19,165 nt of DNA. It comes from Candidatus Fibrimonadales bacterium. GTDB lineage: Bacteria > Fibrobacterota > Fibrobacteria > Fibrobacterales > Fibrobacteraceae. The notes beneath the pieces are model-generated. The model did not search any database. It worked only from the letters and a program-made list of their open reading frames with translations, and was not told the origin of the DNA. How positions within the stretch are numbered: the first letter of the stretch is position 1; the number at the start of each line of letters is the position of its first letter. The translations under genes were made by a program, and so were the position numbers. This document shows, piece after piece, positions 14,550 through 19,165 of this stretch. Location of the stretch: NCBI GenBank assembly GCA_009788135.1, contig WQSA01000018.1, forward strand, positions 132 to 19,296, read 5' to 3'.

Positions 14550-15686
14550 TTACAGCAACCCTTCTATTGTTTCATAGCATTTTTTTGAATATACAGGTTC
14601 AAGGGTGGAAAAAATCTTATTTTTCCACATCTCTCTTTTCTGCAGATACGGCTCTGTATTTTCCCATTTTTTGTTAAGCAGAATATCCATGAACTCATCT
14701 ATTGTATGCGCAACAGGCCCATAATAAGCTTGCGAAAGTTCATAGAAAAAATCTCTGTTTTTAATATATGCCTGTTCGTCAAAAGGAAAAAATATTGCAG
14801 GTCTATCCAACGCAAGCCAATCGAAAATTGTGCCTGAATAATCGGAAATAAAACATTTGGCTTTTGCAAAAAAATCTATTATTTCAGTAGGTTTATGCAA
14901 AGATATGCGAGAATCTAAAGAGTTATTATTTGTAAAATGCAAATTAAAGTTTGAACTTGCATTTATATGATTTATTATTGCTAAATGCAAATTTTCCCGT
15001 TCTAGAAAATCATGCAGTTTTTTGGAACCAATAATTTCAGCCATCACCTTGAAAGCGTTTAATTGTTCATCCTTTGTATCGCGCCAGGTTGGAAACCACA
15101 GAATTAAATTTTGCGGCTCCACTTTTCTCAATTCCAAAATCCTATCCAAATGCGCTCCGCCGCCATATGGCAATATTTTATTTATATCACGCATATGCGA
15201 CATATTTTTTTTTTCTTCTTCGCTAACTGCCAGTAAAAAATCAAAATTCTCCGGTTTACCTATTGCTTTTTTCAGAAAAGTCAAAGTATGAAATAAAAAT
15301 ATTCTTTTTCCTGTTCTTACATCAATTTTTTTCAAGAAAGTATCAATGTCATCCAAGCCATGTGAAAAAATCAAAACCGGGGCTCGCAAAATTGCAAGTT
15401 TTGCCTTTAGGCTGTCTTTTTTCAAAACCTTCATCTTCTTAAGCTTCAGCTCCCTATAAAGCGGATCTGTTGCTATCCAAACTATAGGTTGCGAAGTTTT
15501 CGATGCAATATAATCATGCAATGCAGCAGAATTGTCGGCATAAATACGGCCTCTATGCCCTCCTATAACCCAAGGCGCATTTTTATTTCTGCGAGTCTTT
15601 GCAAATAACGGGCTAATCAACTTCATTATCAAAGCGATTAAAAAGCCAAACGGATACCACAACACAAATCGTAAATTATTATTCAT
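14550..15686 (-). CDS. CDP-glycerol glycerophosphotransferase family protein (TagF-like)
   Basis: A 378-residue protein of the teichoic-acid-type phosphotransferase family, which transfers an alcohol-phosphate from a CDP-activated donor to a growing surface polymer. Visible motifs are G-G-H-R-G-R-I-Y-A-D-N-S (42-53), F-H-T-L-T-F-L-K-K (132-140) where the family has W-H-G-T-x-L-K-K, F-P-T-W-R (198-202), and S-D-Y-S-G-T-I-F-D-W-L-A-L-D-R-P (281-296) in place of T-D-Y-S-S-x-x-F-D. The membrane-associated N-terminus is hydrophobic (7-28). I start it at the ATG ending at 15686, whose ATGAATAA overlaps the galE stop; in-frame ATGs ending at 15695 and 15734 are alternatives. It is the second gene of a galE operon. 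The real donor may not be CDP-glycerol: a nearby cytidylyltransferase could supply CMP-aminoethylphosphonate. Confidence 0.78.
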   Translation of the reverse strand: MNNNLRFVLWYPFGFLIALIMKLISPLFAKTRRNKNAPWVIGGHRGRIYADNSAALHDYIASKTSQPIVWIATDPLYRELKLKKMKVLKKDSLKAKLAILRAPVLIFSHGLDDIDTFLKKIDVRTGKRIFLFHTLTFLKKAIGKPENFDFLLAVSEEEKKNMSHMRDINKILPYGGGAHLDRILELRKVEPQNLILWFPTWRDTKDEQLNAFKVMAEIIGSKKLHDFLERENLHLAIINHINASSNFNLHFTNNNSLDSRISLHKPTEIIDFFAKAKCFISDYSGTIFDWLALDRPAIFFPFDEQAYIKNRDFFYELSQAYYGPVAHTIDEFMDILLNKKWENTEPYLQKREMWKNKIFSTLEPVYSKKCYETIEGLL

Positions 15687-16668
15687 AAGGCTCATATCCG
15701 TTAGGATGGTTCTTATGCCATTGCCATGCATCATTCATAATTTCAGTAAGCCCGCGCACAGCACTCCACCCAAGCTTTTCTTTTGCCAGAGATGCATCTG
15801 CAACTAATATCGGCGGATCTCCGGCTCTTCGTTGTGCAACGGCATATTTCACGGTTTTACCGCTTGCTTGCTCCGCAGCTTTAATTATTTCAAATACAGA
15901 CGCTCCGTGCTCGGTTCCCAAATTCACTGACATACTGCTGCCATCGCTTATCAAATACTTCAAAGCTCGCACATGTGCATCTGCCAAGTCGCAAACATGA
16001 ATATAATCCCTAATGCAACTTCCATCCCTAGTAGGATAATCATTGCCGAATACGGACACTGTTTCATCTTTAAGAATTGTACGGTAAACAAGCGGTATTA
16101 AATGAGTTTCCAATTTATGATCTTCACCAATGCTGCCATCAGGCATGGCTCCGGCAGCATTAAAATAACGTGGACACACATATCTCATGCCATAAGCAGT
16201 ATCGCACCACTTCAGCATTTTTTCAACAGCAAGCTTTGTTTCTCCATAAGGGTTGCAAGGCTCTGTGATGAATGATTCGTTGATAGGAGTAGTTTTGACA
16301 TTGCCGTAAGTTGCGCAAGTTGATGAAAAGACTATATTTTTCACTTCCGCATTGCGCATTGCCGTTAAAAGATTATGAGTTCCTATAACATTGTTGCGGT
16401 AATAATCCAAAGGCTCTTTCATGCTTATACCCACAAGCGCAAATGCGGCAAAATGAACCACGCCTATAATTTTTCGGTTTTTAAATACTTGCGATAGTTT
16501 TTCATAATCCAATAAATCGCCTTCAATAAGCTCAAAATCTTTAACCGCTTCTCTATGCCCTTCGGAAAGATTATCGTAGATAACGCAATCAAATCCTGCC
16601 TCTGCAAGAGCTCTAACGGTATGTGAGCCTATGTAACCGGCACCACCTGGTATAAGGATAGTATTCAT
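15679..16668 (-). CDS. galE: UDP-glucose 4-epimerase
   Basis: GalE interconverts UDP-glucose and UDP-galactose (sometimes also the N-acetyl forms) with bound NAD, supplying galactose donors for surface glycans. The 329-residue protein has the Rossmann G-G-A-G-Y-I-G-S-H at 8-16 and H-F-A-A-F at 72-76. The catalytic set is S-S-T-C-A-T-Y-G (115-122, Thr117 at the usual Ser/Thr position) and Y-G-E-T-K (141-145, Tyr141 and Lys145). P-R-Y-F-N-A-A-G and R-D-Y-I-H-V follow, as expected of GalE rather than of a dehydratase. Length is normal. It leads an operon with the TagF-like gene, overlapping it by 8 bases, and is divergent from the flippase gene, which places it in the surface-polymer cluster rather than in Leloir catabolism. 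Confidence 0.95.
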   Translation of the reverse strand: MNTILIPGGAGYIGSHTVRALAEAGFDCVIYDNLSEGHREAVKDFELIEGDLLDYEKLSQVFKNRKIIGVVHFAAFALVGISMKEPLDYYRNNVIGTHNLLTAMRNAEVKNIVFSSTCATYGNVKTTPINESFITEPCNPYGETKLAVEKMLKWCDTAYGMRYVCPRYFNAAGAMPDGSIGEDHKLETHLIPLVYRTILKDETVSVFGNDYPTRDGSCIRDYIHVCDLADAHVRALKYLISDGSSMSVNLGTEHGASVFEIIKAAEQASGKTVKYAVAQRRAGDPPILVADASLAKEKLGWSAVRGLTEIMNDAWQWHKNHPNGYEPYE

Positions 16669-16679
16669 ATCTTGGTTTA

Positions 16680-16689
16680 AATATAGAAA
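16680..16689 (-). promoter_or_regulatory. Promoter-like element (-10 type) for galE
   Basis: Minus-strand TTTC-TATATT, with the hexamer at 16685-16680, 11 bases before the ATG ending at 16668. A transcript starting about 7 bases downstream would have a leader of only a few bases. No Shine-Dalgarno is seen. Confidence 0.55.
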
Positions 16690-16766
16690 TCTATGGCTAT
16701 CGACCCTGCGCTTGCCACTCCACTATCTGCCGTTTTTCCCCATCAATAGACAAACCTAAAATCCAC

Positions 16767-16776
16767 TTTCTATATT
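16767..16776 (+). promoter_or_regulatory. Promoter-like element (-10 type) upstream of the flippase gene
   Basis: TTTC-TATATT ends exactly 6 bases before the ATG of an 11-codon ORF and 47 bases before the flippase ATG. TAGACA at 16747-16752, 18 bases upstream of the hexamer, is a possible -35, the best one seen in the window. Confidence 0.6.
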
Positions 16777-16782
16777 ATAAAC

Positions 16783-16818
16783 ATGAAAATCATTTCGTCT
16801 CATAAGTTCAAAAAATAA
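16783..16818 (+). CDS. Possible 11-codon leader ORF before the flippase gene
   Basis: ATG to TAA encodes MKIISSHKFKK. Its ATG stands at the same 6-base distance from the promoter-like hexamer as the predicted leaderless starts of mscS, lgt and the MMPL gene. Its stop is followed after 5 bases by the flippase ATG, a distance compatible with translational reinitiation. The flippase has no Shine-Dalgarno of its own. The peptide resembles no leader I know. A chance ORF of this size is possible, so only the geometry supports it. Confidence 0.35.
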   Translation: MKIISSHKFKK

Positions 16819-16823
16819 CCGCT

Positions 16824-18215
16824 ATGGCAGAACTGGAATCAGACAAGAAATTTTTATTCAGAAGCACTTTGTATAATGTGCTGAGCACAATCCTTAAAGT
16901 TGCCGGCCCAGCGCTTGCCATTCTCACTGCGCGAATTTTCGGAAAAGAAGAGTTTGGAGTTTTTGTCAGCACGCAGCTTTGGGTATTAACCTTGAGCAGA
17001 ATTTCCGTGCTTGGATTGGACAAGGGTTTGAACTGGTTTTTGCCGCAAAATACAGTATATGGCAGACCGCAGCATTTAGGATACTCCGAATCGATAAATC
17101 GCTCGGTTATTATAGCTGCAGGCATAACCCTGATATTTGTGCTTTTGAAACCAGAATTTTCACTCTACGCCCTTTCCATAATTCCATGGGTTTTCCTGCA
17201 TATTTTTGGAGGCACTGCAGAGGGAATGCGAAAACCTCAATATAAAATGTTCATAACGGATTGTATTGTAGCTGCAATTTCGCCTTTGATAGCCATTGCG
17301 CTCCATTTCATGAATGTTCCGCACGCACTGCCCATAGGACTGCTGTGCGCTAACATTTTAGGCTGCATTATTTATTTGCCCCTAATGAGAAAAATATTAC
17401 CAAAAGCCAAATTCACAAAAAATAGCATCCCTAAAGAACTTTTGCTTTATTCCATACCAAGAGGCATTTCCGAAGTGATAGCCTCTGTTTTGTTAAGGAT
17501 TGATTTATGGATGGTGCTTTTTTTGCTTGGAGCTGCAGAAGCTGGAGTTTATGCGGTTATGCTGACTATTTCAAACGGGCTTCGCACAATTCGCCAAAGT
17601 TATAACCCAATCCTGTTGCCTGTTGTAGCCGGCATGAGCAAAGAAAGGCTTGGCACTGATTTAAAGCCTGTATTCTCCTATTGCGTTAATATGGTGACGC
17701 TTATACAACTGGCAATAGGATTTTTTATAGTGCTGTTCCCAGATAAAATTCTTATGATTGCCGGCAAGGATTTTATTGTTCAGCCAGAAACTTTGGGAAT
17801 TCTTATGTTCTCGCATTTGCTCGGTGGATTTTTTCAACTAACCGCAACAGTACTCAACGGAATTGGCAAAAGTCTATACACATTAAAAATGGACATCGTT
17901 TCGTTATGCACTGCTTTTATTGCAAGTTATTTTTTGATTCCGATTTTCGGCTTGCCAGGCGCAGCGCTTTCCACTCTTGCATATATATTATTGCAATCCG
18001 TTTGGAATAATGTTTATATCTATAAATTGAATTTACAGCTTTACTCAAAAAAAATAATCCCTTATGCTTTATGGTCTATTTTTCTTTTAGCTGTTTATGT
18101 TTTTTTGCCAAGCTTCTCACTTGAACTTTGGCAAAAAATAGCGTTTTACGCAGCTGTTTTAAGCGGACTTGCGATTACGCAAGCTTTAAATCCTCGGGAG
18201 TATCAATCTCCCTAA
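16824..18215 (+). CDS. wzx: Wzx-type polysaccharide flippase (MOP superfamily)
   Basis: A 463-residue protein with about 12-14 hydrophobic segments throughout and the typical opening of oligosaccharide flippases: a short polar tail, then S-T-L-Y-N-V-L-S-T-I-L, then I-L-T-A-R-I-F-G-K-E-E-F-G (about 33-45). The motif L-L-R-I-D-L-W-M-V and L-G-A-A-E-A-G-V-Y in the middle (about 222-240) is also characteristic. These proteins flip undecaprenyl-linked glycan repeat units across the inner membrane. The family is divergent in sequence, so the cargo cannot be named. It sits between galE/TagF-like and phosphonate genes, consistent with exporting a decorated glycan. Its start lies 5 bases after a tiny ORF and lacks a Shine-Dalgarno. 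The last 41 bases overlap the convergent cytidylyltransferase gene. Confidence 0.85.
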   Translation: MAELESDKKFLFRSTLYNVLSTILKVAGPALAILTARIFGKEEFGVFVSTQLWVLTLSRISVLGLDKGLNWFLPQNTVYGRPQHLGYSESINRSVIIAAGITLIFVLLKPEFSLYALSIIPWVFLHIFGGTAEGMRKPQYKMFITDCIVAAISPLIAIALHFMNVPHALPIGLLCANILGCIIYLPLMRKILPKAKFTKNSIPKELLLYSIPRGISEVIASVLLRIDLWMVLFLLGAAEAGVYAVMLTISNGLRTIRQSYNPILLPVVAGMSKERLGTDLKPVFSYCVNMVTLIQLAIGFFIVLFPDKILMIAGKDFIVQPETLGILMFSHLLGGFFQLTATVLNGIGKSLYTLKMDIVSLCTAFIASYFLIPIFGLPGAALSTLAYILLQSVWNNVYIYKLNLQLYSKKIIPYALWSIFLLAVYVFLPSFSLELWQKIAFYAAVLSGLAITQALNPREYQSP

Positions 18216-18855
18216 TCTGCTCTGGCTTTATAGGATATACACCAACATTTATCTTGTTCAGCACCCTGTTTACAACTTCATCCCAGAACAAATTTCCATG
18301 CTCCGGCTCTTCATACGCCGCAAGCAATGCTTTTGCTATTTCCGCCGCATCCTCTTTTAGCCAGTAAGATATGCCGGCCATGTTGAAAAGACTTGTCCCT
18401 TCTTTTTTTATGTTCACAATTCTATCTTCCTTCATTTCAAAAATCCAGTCGCTTGAGTAACCTTCTATAAATTTTCCAAAATAGCAAGATTGCTTGAATT
18501 CGTACTGAAATATGGAATAGTCGTTTATGTACAAATCGGCTTCGCAAATAAAGCAGTTTGCCTTGCCAAGCGCACTATCAGCAGCTTTAAGCGAAGAAAT
18601 GTTATTCTTTTTCAAATATTCCATATTTTCGAGCAATTCTATGTTTTCATATTTTTGCATTAAATATTCAAATTGTTCTTTTTTATAGCCTACTACAATG
18701 TAAATCATTGAAATATCGCGTGTTTTTAAAGCGTTTATCACAGTTTCTATCATCGGAGTGCCACGCACTGGAATAAGGGGCTTAGCCGTAGTTTCCGTAA
18801 GAGGGCGCATCCTCATGCCCATGCCAGCAGCCATAATTATCGCTATTTCGCTCAT
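18175..18855 (-). CDS. pntC: LicC/PntC-like CTP-dependent cytidylyltransferase, probably for a phosphonate such as 2-aminoethylphosphonate
   Basis: A 226-residue NTP transferase. The N-terminal M-A-A-G-M-G-M-R-M-R-P-L-T (8-20) and K-P-L-I-P-V (25-30, Lys25) bind the nucleotide. N-N-I-S-S-L (84-89), C-E-A-D-L-Y (104-109, acids Glu105 and Asp107), S-D-W-I (135-138), M-A-G-I-S-Y-W (159-165) and L-F-W-D-E-V-V (189-195) match the LicC group that makes CDP-choline. PntC, the 2-aminoethylphosphonate member of that group, forms CMP-AEP for attachment to surface lipids or glycans. I prefer PntC because the start codon overlaps the stop of a phosphoenolpyruvate mutase gene by 4 bases (ATGA). Phosphocholine or another alcohol phosphate as substrate cannot be excluded from sequence. 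Its 3' end overlaps the flippase gene. Confidence 0.75.
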   Translation of the reverse strand: MSEIAIIMAAGMGMRMRPLTETTAKPLIPVRGTPMIETVINALKTRDISMIYIVVGYKKEQFEYLMQKYENIELLENMEYLKKNNISSLKAADSALGKANCFICEADLYINDYSIFQYEFKQSCYFGKFIEGYSSDWIFEMKEDRIVNIKKEGTSLFNMAGISYWLKEDAAEIAKALLAAYEEPEHGNLFWDEVVNRVLNKINVGVYPIKPEQIREIDTPEDLKLA

Positions 18856-19165
18856 AATTCATCAATAAGTTTAATGATTTCATTGAACGGCATAATATTT
18901 GCATCAACTTCTTTTGCACGATGATTTTTCAGAATTTCAATAGCTGTGTTTTTCATAGCGGGGAATGCGCTTCTTATTAAATGATTTGCGTAAATAACAA
19001 TGTTTATGCCATGCGAAATAAGATCATCTTCTGTTACGGAGTTATAGGATGTGGGAACAACAACAATCGGAACTGTTTTTTCCTTTTCCCTGAATTTATC
19101 GCAGAACTGAAAAACCTCGTCCGGGCTTTTTTGGCGGCTGTGGATCATAATGCCATCTGCTCCGG
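18852..19165 (-). CDS. aepX: Phosphoenolpyruvate mutase, C-terminal part (N-terminus beyond the window)
   Basis: The frame enters from the right edge without a start and gives the last 103 complete residues. G-A-D-G-I-M-I-H-S-R (active-site strand with His and Ser), K-S-P-D-E-V, V-V-V-P-T-S-Y-N-S-V-T-E and N-I-V-I-Y-A-N-H-L-I-R-S-A-F-P-A-M are the hallmark C-terminal sequence of PEP mutase. They separate it from isocitrate lyase and carboxyphosphonoenolpyruvate mutase relatives. The enzyme rearranges phosphoenolpyruvate to phosphonopyruvate, forming the C-P bond at the start of nearly all phosphonate biosynthesis. The metal-binding aspartates lie in the missing half. A methionine codon at 19146-19148 is internal and not the start. 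The stop overlaps the cytidylyltransferase start. Decarboxylase (ppd) and transaminase genes are expected just to the right of the window. Confidence 0.92.
   Translation of the reverse strand, partial: GADGIMIHSRQKSPDEVFQFCDKFREKEKTVPIVVVPTSYNSVTEDDLISHGINIVIYANHLIRSAFPAMKNTAIEILKNHRAKEVDANIMPFNEIIKLIDEL

Noticed and set aside
15687..15734. Longer start for the TagF-like gene
   Set aside because: The extra 16 residues lie wholly within galE. The ATG at 15686 overlaps the galE stop in the common ATGAATAA arrangement. The ATG at 15695 remains possible.
18168..18183. Small palindrome CTTGCG-ATTA-CGCAAG at the end of the cytidylyltransferase gene as a terminator
   Set aside because: The stem is only 6 bp, there is no T-run on either strand, and it contains the stop codon. 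It is within chance expectation.
1..19165. tRNA, rRNA, CRISPR arrays, insertion sequences, phage or defence genes
   Set aside because: No cloverleaf, rRNA segment, regularly spaced repeat array, transposase or defence-type protein was recognised in either strand by reading; coding density leaves almost no space for them.

Overview
The window reads as a compact bacterial chromosome segment, most likely from Fibrobacterota (a Fibrobacter-like fibre degrader). The clues are a secreted family-8 glycoside hydrolase, a Gram-negative envelope gene set (PpiD, MlaE, Lgt, an RND/MMPL exporter), moderate-to-low GC, and a repeated upstream element, TTTTC-TATATT, that I remember from Fibrobacter promoters. 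The phylum is an inference from content and was not checked against a database.

Layout. 1-942 (-) is the N-terminal part of a GH8 endoglucanase cut by the window edge. 998-3332 (+) carries an MscS-type channel, a short TsaB and Lgt. 3292-5801 (-) is a two-gene operon of a YfgM-like anchored TPR protein and the periplasmic folding factor PpiD. 5843-7273 (+) is a SpoIIE/PP2C phosphatase with a cysteine-rich 'two-CW' sensor. 7274-11008 (-) holds an orphan MlaE permease, a lipoprotein-type S41 protease, and an AICAR transformylase lacking the usual IMP cyclohydrolase half. A heptamer-built inverted repeat lies between protease and permease. 11060-14534 (+) is a large MMPL/RND exporter translationally overlapped with a GT32 glycosyltransferase. 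14550-19165 is a surface-glycan region: TagF-like transferase and GalE (-), a Wzx-type flippase (+), and a LicC/PntC-type cytidylyltransferase overlapped with the end of a phosphoenolpyruvate mutase (-). The last pair points to 2-aminoethylphosphonate (or a related phosphonate) made and CMP-activated for decorating a surface polymer.

Gene packing is extreme. No gap exceeds 155 bases, several genes overlap, and three convergent pairs meet with no room for a conventional terminator.

The most interesting cross-cutting signal is promoter architecture. Nine starts have a TTTTC-TAnnTT element ending only 6-11 bases before an ATG, four of them at exactly 6, and none of these has a Shine-Dalgarno sequence. 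With sigma70-like geometry this predicts leaderless transcripts. In contrast, the GH8 gene has the same element 23 bases upstream plus a perfect GGAGG, and the internal operon gene ppiD also has an SD. One of the four exact-spacing elements precedes not the flippase but an 11-codon leader ORF that ends 5 bases before the flippase start.
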